Origin: Hymenobacter siberiensis
Lineage (GTDB): Bacteria; Bacteroidota; Bacteroidia; Cytophagales; Hymenobacteraceae
NCBI RefSeq assembly: GCF_018967865.2
Contig: NZ_JAHLZY020000001.1
Coordinates: 4,216,001-4,280,000, forward strand
Length of the DNA stretch: 64,000 nucleotides
Direction: 5' to 3'
Position 1 is the stretch's first letter. Every line of letters starts with the position of its first letter. Position numbers and translations under genes: made by a program. Of the stretch, positions 8,468 to 17,080 are shown in pieces. Under the pieces are notes generated by a model, which saw only the letters and a program-made list of their open reading frames with translations, made no database searches and was not told the origin of the DNA.

Positions 8468-9244
8468 ACGGTATTGCGGAGTGGTCCGGTTAGGCTGGCC
8501 CGGCCCGGCCCGGCCAGCGCCTACCGCTACCCGGTGCTGTATAGCCCCGGGGGCCCAGGCCCCTAAATAGTCCGGTTTCTCAGGCGGGCGATGCCCTTTT
8601 GTTCAGTAGCGACTAGTGCGGCTACTGCCCGGCGCACCAGCCGCTCCCAGTCGCTGCTACCGCAGCTGCAAGTACCTTATTGGTCCGGCGCTGGCATTCT
8701 CCAGCCATCCACCTGCTGCTATGCCGGCAGCTGCTGACCACCCCGCGGCTGGCGCAGTACTGCCCCTGTGCTGGTGCCACAGCACTCAGGGCTTCCTTTT
8801 GCTGGTGATAGAGCAGGTGCAGGTTCCCGTTTGAGGCCCGGATAGTCGCCGGCACCTGGCTCGCAGGCCCCGGGCGGGCTTTCCTGATGACAAGAAGGGG
8901 CACCAAGGCAGCATCTATTCTTTATTTAATACAAAAATCAATCAGGCGTAGTAGCCGGGCAGTGGAAATAGTCAGCCGTTGGGAAGGCGGAAACACCCGA
9001 AATAGGGGGTTTAGTCCTGCCAATCGGCCTAGTGGTGTAGTATTTTTTTTTAGGCAAACACCTCCCACTAGTTTTGAATCAACAATAATGGTAGCAAAAG
9101 ACCAGCCGCTCTTAATAAGCTGCTCATCAGATAAAAGCCATGCCTATTGTCGCGTTTTACCTGCTGGTCAATTTGAGTTCCGCTGGGTAAAAGATGTCTT
9201 ATTGGAATCCGTTTCATCTGCTTTTTCACCCCAACTCGACTGTC
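8468..9244. other. Non-coding stretch with weak promoter-like elements
   Basis: There is no convincing gene in 777 bp; open frames here show no family resemblance. A GC-rich hairpin (GCTGGCC at 8494-8500 with GGCCAGC at 8512-8518) follows the kinase stop and may end its transcript. Base composition changes near 8920 from very GC-rich to AT-rich. TAGTTTTG at 9069-9076 matches the TAnnTTTG element without a good -33 box. A second candidate is TTG (9147) with TCAATTTG (9168-9175). Either could drive the small peptide gene at 9245. Confidence 0.4.
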
Positions 9245-9400
9245 ATGAAAAGAACTGATAACCTCTGCTTCTCCAATGAGAACTATGACTTCAACCCTTT
9301 TAGTGAAGGCGAGCTGGCCTTGATTATGGGCGGCGGTGATGATGAGCTCACGTTTGACTTTCTGACCGACAATAAATTGATTGAAGACGCCGAAGACTAG
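9245..9400 (+). CDS. Small acidic double-glycine peptide
   Basis: A 51-residue peptide. FNPFSEGELALIMGGG (17-32) fits the double-glycine leader end used by C39 peptidases and lines up with LSEEQLQEIEGG of the four tandem precursors (pattern [LF]-S-E-x-[EQ]-L-x-x-I-x-G-G). After GG the tail (GDDELTFDFLTDNKLIEDAED from about 31) is strongly acidic and has no Cys; the only Cys is residue 8. The K-x-x-L-x-K docking motif of the other precursors is absent. It may be a cleaved and exported peptide that is not modified by LanB, such as a signal or immunity-type peptide; this is inference. The ATG at 9245 is preferred to the longer start at 9194 because the GG pattern then sits at a normal leader length. 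Confidence 0.5.
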   Translation: MKRTDNLCFSNENYDFNPFSEGELALIMGGGDDELTFDFLTDNKLIEDAED

Positions 9401-9639
9401 CCGCTGCCGGCACCGGCAAAACCGGCCTTATCACCCGGTTCAATCCCCTGCTCTTTAGCGCATTAATCCGACTTACATTTTTCCTGCCAATCAGCGCCAC
9501 GGCCCCTGCCGCCGGTGCACCAACCTAGCCCAAGTAGTGGCCACTACTCGGACTATAAATGCCTAGCGAACCAACAGCACACCGGTTACTTGGTTTCACA
9601 GGTTTTTTCCAATTTCCAACCCATTCCCACACCAAAGCT

Positions 9640-9810
9640 ATGAAAAAGGTACAATTCGCCGACAAGCTGGACCTCAGCAAAGAAATCATTGCCAACCTGA
9701 GCGAGGAGCAGCTCCAGGAAATCGAAGGTGGCGCCGCCGCTGCCGAGCAGTCGTGCTGGTTCAACTCCTGCGTTACCAACTCCGCCGAGGCCATCGAGTC
9801 GGCTGAGTAA
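9640..9810 (+). CDS. Class I lanthipeptide precursor, copy 1
   Basis: A 56-residue peptide. The leader (1-31) has KLDLSKEIIANL, the LanB-docking type of motif, and ends in QLQEIEGG, a double-glycine C39 cleavage site. The predicted core (32-56) starts AAAAEQ and has the centre SCWFNSCVTNS and an acidic tail AEAIESAE. It holds two Cys and five Ser/Thr, enough for two lanthionine or methyllanthionine rings plus unlinked dehydro residues. The DNA of this coding unit is identical to copies 2 and 3. The upstream in-frame start at 9559 is rejected because copies 2 to 4 all begin at this ATG with the same CAACCCATTCCCA upstream. The export route is the C39 ABC transporter at 18316. Confidence 0.88.
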   Translation: MKKVQFADKLDLSKEIIANLSEEQLQEIEGGAAAAEQSCWFNSCVTNSAEAIESAE

Positions 9811-9822
9811 GTAAGGAAACCC

Positions 9823-9863
9823 TGCGTGGCGGGGCCGCGCCCCCGGCTTGGCTTTGCCACGCA
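9823..9863 (+). promoter_or_regulatory. Hairpin between precursor copies 1 and 2
   Basis: TGCGTGGC pairs with GCCACGCA around an inner GC-rich palindrome (GGGGC, CGC, GCCCC). Eight T follow about ten bases later. It is likely a partial terminator or mRNA stabiliser that raises peptide over enzyme output; that role is inferred. Confidence 0.5.
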
Positions 9864-9911
9864 CCAGGCTCCCATTTTTTTTCAATTCCCAACCCATTCC
9901 CAACCCGAGTT

Positions 9912-10082
9912 ATGAAAAAGGTACAATTCGCCGACAAGCTGGACCTCAGCAAAGAAATCATTGCCAACCTGAGCGAGGAGCAGCTCCAGGAAATCGAAGG
10001 TGGCGCCGCCGCTGCCGAGCAGTCGTGCTGGTTCAACTCCTGCGTTACCAACTCCGCCGAGGCCATCGAGTCGGCTGAGTAA
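9912..10082 (+). CDS. Class I lanthipeptide precursor, copy 2
   Basis: Identical in DNA and protein (56 aa) to copy 1: the same leader with KLDLSKEIIANL and the EIEGG cleavage site, and the same core with SCWFNSC. It follows copy 1 by 101 bp, and the spacer is also nearly identical to the next one. Exact identity, including silent positions, indicates very recent duplication or active gene conversion; an assembly artefact should be kept in mind. Confidence 0.87.
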   Translation: MKKVQFADKLDLSKEIIANLSEEQLQEIEGGAAAAEQSCWFNSCVTNSAEAIESAE

Positions 10083-10093
10083 GTAAGAAACCC

Positions 10094-10134
10094 TGCGTGG
10101 CGGGGCCGCGCCCCCGGCTTGGCTTTGCCACGCA
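10094..10134 (+). promoter_or_regulatory. Hairpin between precursor copies 2 and 3
   Basis: The same stem as between copies 1 and 2 (TGCGTGGC with GCCACGCA), again with an inner GC palindrome and a T8 run downstream. The spacer differs from the first one by a single deleted G near 10087. Confidence 0.5.
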
Positions 10135-10182
10135 CCAGGCTCCCATTTTTTTTCAATTCCCAACCCATTCCCAACCCGAGTT

Positions 10183-10353
10183 ATGAAAAAGGTACAATTC
10201 GCCGACAAGCTGGACCTCAGCAAAGAAATCATTGCCAACCTGAGCGAGGAGCAGCTCCAGGAAATCGAAGGTGGCGCCGCCGCTGCCGAGCAGTCGTGCT
10301 GGTTCAACTCCTGCGTTACCAACTCCGCCGAGGCCATCGAGTCGGCTGAGTAA
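10183..10353 (+). CDS. Class I lanthipeptide precursor, copy 3
   Basis: The third identical 56-residue copy, with leader KLDLSKEIIANL, GG site and core SCWFNSCVTNS. The repeat period is 271 bp. Its downstream spacer is the one that diverges, carrying a longer perfect hairpin before copy 4. Confidence 0.87.
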   Translation: MKKVQFADKLDLSKEIIANLSEEQLQEIEGGAAAAEQSCWFNSCVTNSAEAIESAE

Positions 10354-10365
10354 GTAAGGAAACCC

Positions 10366-10407
10366 TTCGTGGCGGGGCCATGCCCTCCGGGCTGGCCCCG
10401 CCACGAA
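10366..10407 (+). promoter_or_regulatory. Perfect 15-bp hairpin before precursor copy 4
   Basis: TTCGTGGCGGGGCCA and its exact complement flank a 12-base loop. It is a stronger form of the hairpins between the earlier copies. A pyrimidine-rich stretch follows but no clean T-run, so it fits an attenuator or RNA-stability element better than a strict terminator. Confidence 0.5.
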
Positions 10408-10453
10408 CCGGGCCTGCTTTCTTTCAATCCGCCACTCATTCCCAACCCGCGTT

Positions 10454-10615
10454 ATGAAAAAAATACCATTTGCCGACAAGCTGGACCTCAGCAAGGAAAT
10501 CATTGCCAACCTGAGCGAGGAGCAGCTCCTGGAAATTGAAGGCGGCGCCTTTCCATCCGAACTGTCCTGCTGGTTTACCTCCTGCTTCTACAAGCCCGAG
10601 GAAGTTGCCGAGTAA
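10454..10615 (+). CDS. Class I lanthipeptide precursor, variant copy 4
   Basis: A 53-residue variant. The leader is nearly unchanged (MKKIPFADKLDLSKEIIANL, then EEQLLEIEGG), but the predicted 22-residue core is different: AFPSELSCWFTSCFYKPEEV. It keeps S-C-W-F-x-S-C from copies 1 to 3 and the acidic end, and has aromatic and Pro changes around it. It retains two Cys but fewer Ser/Thr (four). This is what is expected when one enzyme set makes two related products. It ends 89 bp before lanB and is probably co-transcribed with it. Confidence 0.87.
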   Translation: MKKIPFADKLDLSKEIIANLSEEQLLEIEGGAFPSELSCWFTSCFYKPEEVAE

Positions 10616-10704
10616 ATCGCTGATTGGCAACAGGAAACAAATTGGTTAATCCTCTGAGCACCAATTCCGCACCCTCATTCTCTTCCCTTTTTTCTTCCTG
10701 CATT

Positions 10705-13700
10705 ATGGAACCTCTGGACTTTTACTTGTTGCGGCTGCCCGTGCTCCCCATCAGTGGACTAGCCACGCTCCATACTTGCCGGCAACCAGCTGCCCTCGCG
10801 CAGGTACTGCACACCCACTACCAGGCCCCCACCATTCAGGAGGCTATTTACCTGGCTAGCCCCGAGCTGTATCAGCAGCTGCGCAAATGGCTCGCCCAGC
10901 CCATCGCGACTTACGAGTCGGCCGATGACGAGCGGTTGGTACTCACGCTCTACAAATACCTGCTGCGCATGAGCAGCCGCTGCACCCCCTACGGACTATT
11001 TGCCGGCTTTAGCACCGGGCAGATTGCCGATAGCCCCACTCAGCTGCGGCTGGCGCCCATGGCGGAACGCTACCACAAGCACGCCCGCCTCGACATGAAC
11101 TCGGTGGCCGAGCTATGCAAACAGCTGCTGGCCGACCCCGAGCTGCGCACCCGCCTGACGTTCTTCACGAACAACAGCTTATACAAAACGCCTGACGCGT
11201 ACCGCTATTACGAGTATCAGCTTGGCCACAAACGGCGGGCCTATCACCTGGTATCGGTGAAGGCAACCGCTTACCTCGACCAATTACTGGAAGCGGCCAA
11301 GGCGGGGGCCACTTACGAGGCCCTGCACTCCCTGCTAGTTGCCCAGGATGTGGCACCGGCTGCGGCAACCCGTTTTATGGACCGCCTGATAGAGGCGCAA
11401 TTACTGCTTTCGGAGCTGGAACCCACGGTTACAGGCCGGGAGTTTTTTCATTGTCTGGTTGACAGAATTGCTGCCCTGGCGCCCTCGCATTCGAGCCTGG
11501 CCCAGCTGCGCGACATACAGGCCCAGCTGCGCGCCCCCCACGCCGGCACAACCACCTACCAGGCGGTACAGGCAATGGTGGGCGATGCCTTTCGTGCCGC
11601 AAGCAGCAAAGACCTCATTCAGACCGACCTACGCATTAACCTAATGAGCAATACGCTGCAAGCGAATGCAGTCGCGGTTATCAGCCGGGAGATGGCTAGC
11701 CTTGCCGTGCTCTACAAAGAAGCGGTACCGGCCGACCTGCGGAGCTTAACCCAGCGCTTTATGGAGCGATATGAGGAGCAAGAGGTGCCCCTGCTCGAAG
11801 TGCTGGATAGCGAAACCGGCCTTGGCTATGGTGCAGCCAGCGGGGCCAAAACCCACCATACGCCCTTTGTGGCCGACGTGCGAGTGCCGGCCGGGAAGGC
11901 CACCACCACCCAAGTACCCTGGACGGCCTACCGCCGCTTGGTATTCCGCAAGTTTCGGGAGGGACAGGGGCAAACCCAGCCTGTGGTCATCACCGATGCC
12001 GATTTAGCCACTTTGGCGGAGACTCATACGGCTGTGGTACCGGCGACTTTCTATGCACTGGGCAGCGTAGTGGCCGCATCGGCCGCCGCGTTTGATGCCG
12101 GTAATTTCAAGTTCCATCTCATGGCCTGCCACGGCCCCGGGGCCATGGGGCTACTGGCACGTTTTGCCCATGCCGACGCTGAGCTGGCGACCAAGCTGGT
12201 GGCCTGTGGCCAGCGGGAGCAGCTGGCCAGCCCCGAAGCCCTGCTGGCCGAGGTAGTGCACCTGCCCGAGGCCCGGGTAGGCAACATTCTGCAACGCCCC
12301 CAGCTGCGGGCCTACGAGATACCCTTTCTGGGCAGTGCTTCGGTTCCGGCGGAACAGCAGCTGCCGGCGGCTGATTTACTGCTCTCGGTGCGCCAGGGAC
12401 AGTTGGTGTTGCGCTCGAAACGCCTGAATAAGGTCATCGCGCCCCGACTAACCACGGCCCACAACTATGCGCATGGGCTGCCACTGTACAAGTTTCTCTG
12501 CGATTTGCAGCACCAGCGGGAGGCCTTTTCCATTGCCTGGGACTGGGGCGTGCTGCGTGAAGAGCTTCACCTGCCCCGGGTTGAGTACAAGCACCTGATT
12601 GTGAGCCGTGAACGCTGGCACTTACCGTCTACGGCGCAGGAGCAAGCCCAGGCTGCCAGCCACTCGCCCGAAGCGCTTGCGGCTTTCAGAGCAACCTACC
12701 GGCTGCCCCGCCAGGTAATGCTGGCCGATGGCGACAACGAGCTGCTACTCGACTTCGACTGCCCGCTGGCCGTGACGCTACTGGCCCAGCGGCTGAAAAA
12801 AGGGGCGGCCGTATTGTTCGAGTTCATCCACCGCGAAACGTCGAGCTTCATTACCGACCCACTGGGGCAGAGCTACGTGAATGAATTGCTCATTCCCTTT
12901 GCCCGCACGGCCGCGCCAGCAGCAACCCGCCCGGCAAGCAGGCTAAGCAGCGAAAGCCCGGCGACCCCGGTACGCCGCTCGTTTGCCCTGGGCAGCGAAT
13001 GGACCTACCTGAAAATATACTGCGGAGCCAAGTGGGCCGATAAGATTCTGGCCGAATACCTCCGCCCTTGTTTGGCAACGATGGAGGAGCAAGGCCTGCT
13101 CAGTAAGTGGTTTTTTATTCGCTACAACGACCCCCGGCCCCATTTGCGCCTGCGCTTGCTGCACGCGGCCAACCCAACGGTAATTGCCACTCTGGTCGAC
13201 CGCCTGCACCAGGCCCTGGCTCCGCTGCAGGAGGCGCGGGTGGTACATGCCCTGCAATACGACACGTATTGCCGCGAGCTGGAGCGCTACGGCTCGGCCA
13301 CCATGGAGTTCAGCGAAACCATTTTTTATCATGACAGCCGGGCGGTTATCCGGTTCGTGGACTTGCTGGACGGCGGCGAGGCCGGCGAGCAATACCGCTG
13401 GCTCTTTGCCATTCGCGGCGTGGATGCCATGCTCACCGACTTCGGGTTTTCGCTCTCCGAAAAGCTGGCGCTGGCCGAGCGTAGTCAGCAAAGCTTCTTT
13501 CAGGAGTTTAACGGCACCCCCGACCTTACCCGCCGCCTCAACGATAAGTACCGGGCGGTGAGCCGCCTGCTCACCAGCTTTCTGAACCCGGCCAACGACA
13601 CGGCCGAAACGGCCGAAGCGGTAGCCCTCTTTGCCAAACGCTCGCTGGCCGTGCAAACCGCCTACCAGGGCGTAGCTGTTGCGCCCGCCACCGTGCGGCG

Positions 13701-13848
13701 CCTGGTGCCCAGCTTCCTGCACATGTTCCTGAATCGGATGTTCCTGGCCAACCAGCGCCTGCACGAGCTAGTGGTCTACCACTACCTCACTAAGCACTAC
13801 ACCTCTATCAAAGCCCGTGAGCGCCAGCTCGCCACCAGTGAAGTGTAA
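10705..13848 (+). CDS. lanB: LanB lanthipeptide dehydratase (first copy)
   Basis: A 1047-residue full-length LanB. The N-terminal glutamylation domain (about 1-700) has the family element LLRMSSRCTPYGLFAGF; it transfers glutamate from glutamyl-tRNA to Ser/Thr of the precursor core. The C-terminal elimination domain (SpaB_C, about 760-1047) starts FALGSEWTYLKIYCGAKW and continues SKWFFIRYNDPRPHLRLRL; it removes glutamate to leave Dha or Dhb. The start at 10705 (MEPLDFYLLR) is preferred over a longer frame because the family begins with a short LRxP-type strand. It follows precursor copy 4 and precedes the membrane-fusion gene by 20 bp. A second LanB is at 22691. Confidence 0.93.
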   Translation: MEPLDFYLLRLPVLPISGLATLHTCRQPAALAQVLHTHYQAPTIQEAIYLASPELYQQLRKWLAQPIATYESADDERLVLTLYKYLLRMSSRCTPYGLFAGFSTGQIADSPTQLRLAPMAERYHKHARLDMNSVAELCKQLLADPELRTRLTFFTNNSLYKTPDAYRYYEYQLGHKRRAYHLVSVKATAYLDQLLEAAKAGATYEALHSLLVAQDVAPAAATRFMDRLIEAQLLLSELEPTVTGREFFHCLVDRIAALAPSHSSLAQLRDIQAQLRAPHAGTTTYQAVQAMVGDAFRAASSKDLIQTDLRINLMSNTLQANAVAVISREMASLAVLYKEAVPADLRSLTQRFMERYEEQEVPLLEVLDSETGLGYGAASGAKTHHTPFVADVRVPAGKATTTQVPWTAYRRLVFRKFREGQGQTQPVVITDADLATLAETHTAVVPATFYALGSVVAASAAAFDAGNFKFHLMACHGPGAMGLLARFAHADAELATKLVACGQREQLASPEALLAEVVHLPEARVGNILQRPQLRAYEIPFLGSASVPAEQQLPAADLLLSVRQGQLVLRSKRLNKVIAPRLTTAHNYAHGLPLYKFLCDLQHQREAFSIAWDWGVLREELHLPRVEYKHLIVSRERWHLPSTAQEQAQAASHSPEALAAFRATYRLPRQVMLADGDNELLLDFDCPLAVTLLAQRLKKGAAVLFEFIHRETSSFITDPLGQSYVNELLIPFARTAAPAATRPASRLSSESPATPVRRSFALGSEWTYLKIYCGAKWADKILAEYLRPCLATMEEQGLLSKWFFIRYNDPRPHLRLRLLHAANPTVIATLVDRLHQALAPLQEARVVHALQYDTYCRELERYGSATMEFSETIFYHDSRAVIRFVDLLDGGEAGEQYRWLFAIRGVDAMLTDFGFSLSEKLALAERSQQSFFQEFNGTPDLTRRLNDKYRAVSRLLTSFLNPANDTAETAEAVALFAKRSLAVQTAYQGVAVAPATVRRLVPSFLHMFLNRMFLANQRLHELVVYHYLTKHYTSIKARERQLATSEV

Positions 13849-13868
13849 CCCTTTACCCCCGCCGACCC

Positions 13869-14555
13869 ATGGAAAACCGCCCGCTATTTTCAGCCGAAAT
13901 CACCGATATTATCGGCACGCCCCCCCGTTGGATTGTGCGGGCGGGCGGGGGGCTACTCCTGGGTTTGCTGCTGGGCGTGGCGGCCCTGGCCAGCAGCATT
14001 GCGCTGCCCGAGCACCACAGCTACCCGCTGGTTCTCAAAGGCGAAGTGGCGCCCTATTATCTGCGTCAGTCAGCTAATCAGCTGCGGCCGCTGCTGGCCT
14101 CGGGCAGCGTGGTAACCAAGGGCCATTACCTGACAAATGCCTCTCCAACAGATACTATTGGCGGGCTACGGGCTCCGTTCACCGGAACGTATTTCTCGGC
14201 CGCGCCGACCACCGTTATCCCCGGCGATACCCTGGGCCTGTTGGTCCCGCTCACCAACACCTACCGCTTCAGCGGCCGCATAGCCCTGGGCCAGCTAACC
14301 GCGCTGCGACAAGCCCCCGCCCTGGTGCTGGAAGTACCGCTGGAGGGCACCGACCAAGCCCTGGTGCTACACGGCCACCTCAGCTACATCGCCCCCGCCG
14401 TCCACAACGGCCAGGTCACCTACATCGGGCTGCTCGATAGCTCCTCCAATCAGCTACTGGCGCATCGGCTGGTTGCCATCACCCAACTCAACGGGCTGCT
14501 GCAGGTGAGCGGTGCGCCCAAAACCGTCGTGCAGCGCCTGCTGCAAACGCACTAA
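13869..14555 (+). CDS. Short HlyD-like membrane-fusion protein
   Basis: A 228-residue protein with one membrane anchor (about 24-48, GGLLLGLLLGVAALASSIAL) and a periplasmic part. LRAPFTGTYFSAAPTTVIPGDTLGLLVPL resembles the lipoyl/barrel half of HlyD-type adaptors (form i.AP.dG.v......G..v..G..l). The long coiled-coil hairpin of typical HlyD proteins (usually 350-450 aa in total) is missing. It lies 20 bp after lanB and upstream of the outer-membrane barrel and ABC exporter genes, so it probably links the C39 exporter to the outer membrane. Assignment rests on weak similarity and context. Confidence 0.65.
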   Translation: MENRPLFSAEITDIIGTPPRWIVRAGGGLLLGLLLGVAALASSIALPEHHSYPLVLKGEVAPYYLRQSANQLRPLLASGSVVTKGHYLTNASPTDTIGGLRAPFTGTYFSAAPTTVIPGDTLGLLVPLTNTYRFSGRIALGQLTALRQAPALVLEVPLEGTDQALVLHGHLSYIAPAVHNGQVTYIGLLDSSSNQLLAHRLVAITQLNGLLQVSGAPKTVVQRLLQTH

Positions 14556-14620
14556 AACTCTTTCAGCAAGCGGCCTTTCCTCTTTTCTCAACATTCTTTT
14601 TTCTTAAAAAATATACGGCC

Positions 14621-17044
14621 ATGAATATACTTTTTAATAAAAAAAGTCGGAATTTCCTCACGCTCCTGGGCTTGCTGGCCGGCCCCACGCTCGCAGCTGC
14701 GCAAAGCACCATCACGGGCCAGGCAATCGACCAAGCCACCCAGGCCGGCGTGAGCTACGCCACACTCGTAGTGAAAACCAACGGCCCTGACGGCAGCGTG
14801 GTAAACTCGGCCCTGGCCGACGAAAACGGCCGGTTCACCCTGCAGGGGCTGAAACCGGGCAGTTACCAGTTCAACATCCTGATGCTGAACTACGCGACGC
14901 ATGTGCAAGCGCTCAATCTGCTGGCTGGTGCGCCGCCCCTGAGCCTCGCCCCCATTGGCTTGCAGGCAGCGGCCCAGCAGCTCGCAGAGGTACAAGTGGT
15001 AGGGCAGCGGCCGCTGCTGGAACAGAAACCCGACCGCATTACCATGAACGTGGCCCACAGCGTGCTGGCCGCCGGCAACGATGGCTACAGTATTCTGGCA
15101 ATGGCCCCGGCGGTGCAGCTGCGCGATGGGCACCTCACTTTCCGGGGGAAGAGCAATGTGCTGATTCTGCTCAATGGCAAACGGCTGCCCGGGGCCAACC
15201 TGGAAAGCGTATTGGCCAGCCTGCCCGGCGACCAGATTGAGCGCATCGAGCTGATTAGCAACCCGTCGTCGAAATACGACGCGAATGCCTCGGGCGGGGT
15301 CATCGAAATTTACACGAAGCGCAGCCCCGAAGGCGGCTGGGCGGCCAACCTGGGCGGCAACCTGAGCCAGGGGTTTCGCATGGGCCAGGGCCTCAACGGC
15401 GGAGTGCGGGCCAGCTCGGCCAAGTTTGATTTCGCGGCCAACGGCAGCCTGGCGAACCGCAACGGCATTGAGCGCGGCTACGAGAACCGGACGTTTTTTG
15501 CGGGGCGCACCCCGGCCGGCACGCTGCACCAGGACAATGACTTTGAAACCACCATCCGGGACGGCAGCTTTGCGGGCAGCGTGAACTACCACTTCGATGA
15601 GCGCACCACGGTGGGAGTGGACGTTCAGACGGTAACATCCAGCATTGCGGCCCAGGGCTTGTTGCAGGGCGTTATTCGAGAGGCGGGTGGTATCACTAAT
15701 TCGACCAGCCGCAACAACGGCCGGGTGGCAATAGACCTGCGCAGCTACAACCTGTTTTTTCAGCGCACCCTCGACAAGCAAGGGTCGAACCTGTTGGGCA
15801 CGGCCAACTACGCGCAGTTTTTGAGCCGCCAGGAGCAAACCTTCAACCAGTACCAGCAGGGCTTCCGCGACTCGACAGGCAGCGAGTCGGTTTTTCGCAA
15901 CACCGCCCCCGCCACCTACGACATTTATACCAGCGCCCTGGACTACACCAAGGTACTTGGCCCAACCACCCGGCTTGAGGCCGGCCTGAAGTACACCGCT
16001 ACTTACAACGATAGCCGGCAGCAGGCCGAGCTATTGACCGAGGGCCAGTGGAAGCCCCAGGCCACCACGCCCTTCTCGCACCTGGGCTACCAGGAGCAGA
16101 TTGGGGCCAGCTACTTCAGCCTGAACAAAACTTACGATAAGCTGACGCTGGCGGCCGGGCTCCGGGCCGAGCAAACCCGCTATCAGGTCCGGGCCGGTAT
16201 CGACTCGAGCTACTTCAACCTGTTTCCAAATCTGCGGGCCGACTTTAAGGCATCGCCCAATTACACGACCTCGCTGGCCTACGCCCGCAACGTGAACCGG
16301 CCGGCCTACGAAAATCTGATTCCCTACGAGCTGTTTATCAACAACTATACCTCGCGTAAGGGCAATGCCCGGCTGCGGCCCGAGTACACCAACAGCTTTT
16401 CCTGGAACCATCTCTACAAGGGGTTTGGCCTGCAGCTAGCCTACACGCAAACCACCAATGCCATTGCCTCCCTCTACGTGTACCAGCCCGCCACGCTGCG
16501 CTTCGTGCTCACGCCCCAGAACTTTCGGCAGCGCCACCTGGGCACCATTACCCTCACGGCGCCCGTGCAGCTGGCCAAGTGGTGGAGCATGACCAACAAT
16601 GGCAGCCTGCTCTACCAGCAGCTGAGCCTGCCCGACCCCATGGAGACCGCGGCGATTTACACGAAGCAGAAAGTGTACTTCACGGCCAGCACCGACCACA
16701 CGTTCCAGCTGGGACATGACTGGACGGCCCAGGTATTCGGAGCCTACGGCTCTCCCTCCTTCAGCGGGCTGCTCGACTACAGCTCGTACTCCAACGTGCG
16801 GGTGGCGGTGAAGAAGTCGCTGCTGCAGAAACACGCCTCGCTGAAACTGGAAGTGATGGACATCTTTTATCAGGCCAACGTGGGGATATCGTCCAATGTG
16901 GTCCCCATCGTGACGGAAGGCATCAATCGCACCGATACCCGCCGGGTGCGTGCCTCGTTCACCTACAATTTTGGCAAAACCGGCTTCAAGAGCAAACAGG
17001 TGCAAACCAAGGGCAATACCGACGAGCTAAACCGCCTGCACTAA
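14621..17044 (+). CDS. Outer-membrane beta-barrel (TonB-receptor-like) protein
   Basis: An 807-residue protein. It has a signal peptide (1-27, ending LAAAQS), a carboxypeptidase-regulatory-like beta sandwich (about 29-115, TGQAIDQATQAGVSYATLVV), and a plug-like part (LAEVQVVGQRPLLEQKPDRI, then GVIEIYTKRSPEGG, typical of TonB-dependent receptor plugs). A C-terminal barrel of the OMP_b-brl_3 type (about 250-807) follows and ends in an aromatic-rich strand (RRVRASFTYNFGKTG) with an extra tail. Such proteins recur in Bacteroidota RiPP clusters next to C39 exporters. It may be the outer-membrane port of the peptide, or an uptake or self-recognition receptor; sequence alone does not decide. Confidence 0.8.
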   Translation: MNILFNKKSRNFLTLLGLLAGPTLAAAQSTITGQAIDQATQAGVSYATLVVKTNGPDGSVVNSALADENGRFTLQGLKPGSYQFNILMLNYATHVQALNLLAGAPPLSLAPIGLQAAAQQLAEVQVVGQRPLLEQKPDRITMNVAHSVLAAGNDGYSILAMAPAVQLRDGHLTFRGKSNVLILLNGKRLPGANLESVLASLPGDQIERIELISNPSSKYDANASGGVIEIYTKRSPEGGWAANLGGNLSQGFRMGQGLNGGVRASSAKFDFAANGSLANRNGIERGYENRTFFAGRTPAGTLHQDNDFETTIRDGSFAGSVNYHFDERTTVGVDVQTVTSSIAAQGLLQGVIREAGGITNSTSRNNGRVAIDLRSYNLFFQRTLDKQGSNLLGTANYAQFLSRQEQTFNQYQQGFRDSTGSESVFRNTAPATYDIYTSALDYTKVLGPTTRLEAGLKYTATYNDSRQQAELLTEGQWKPQATTPFSHLGYQEQIGASYFSLNKTYDKLTLAAGLRAEQTRYQVRAGIDSSYFNLFPNLRADFKASPNYTTSLAYARNVNRPAYENLIPYELFINNYTSRKGNARLRPEYTNSFSWNHLYKGFGLQLAYTQTTNAIASLYVYQPATLRFVLTPQNFRQRHLGTITLTAPVQLAKWWSMTNNGSLLYQQLSLPDPMETAAIYTKQKVYFTASTDHTFQLGHDWTAQVFGAYGSPSFSGLLDYSSYSNVRVAVKKSLLQKHASLKLEVMDIFYQANVGISSNVVPIVTEGINRTDTRRVRASFTYNFGKTGFKSKQVQTKGNTDELNRLH

Positions 17045-17080
17045 ACATCTACCAACCAGACTGCTAACCCGTCCTTCACT

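Larger units (their letters stand above)
9640..10453 (+). repeat. Three tandem direct repeats of 271-272 bp (precursor plus spacer)
   Basis: Units 9640-9911, 9912-10182 and 10183-10453. The 171-bp coding parts are identical. Spacers 1 and 2 differ by one base, while spacer 3 and the following unit (10454-10615) have diverged. This suggests that copy 4 is the older relative and copies 1 to 3 are a recent expansion. Confidence 0.9.

Noticed and set aside
8494..8518. GGCCC tandem run after the kinase gene
   Set aside because: It is short and only partly symmetric. It can form a small stem but has no T-run, so it was noted inside the intergenic entry and not called a terminator.
8887..9258. A 123-codon open frame before the acidic peptide gene
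   Set aside because: It crosses an abrupt base-composition change, has no recognisable domain, and overlaps the better-supported small peptide in another frame.
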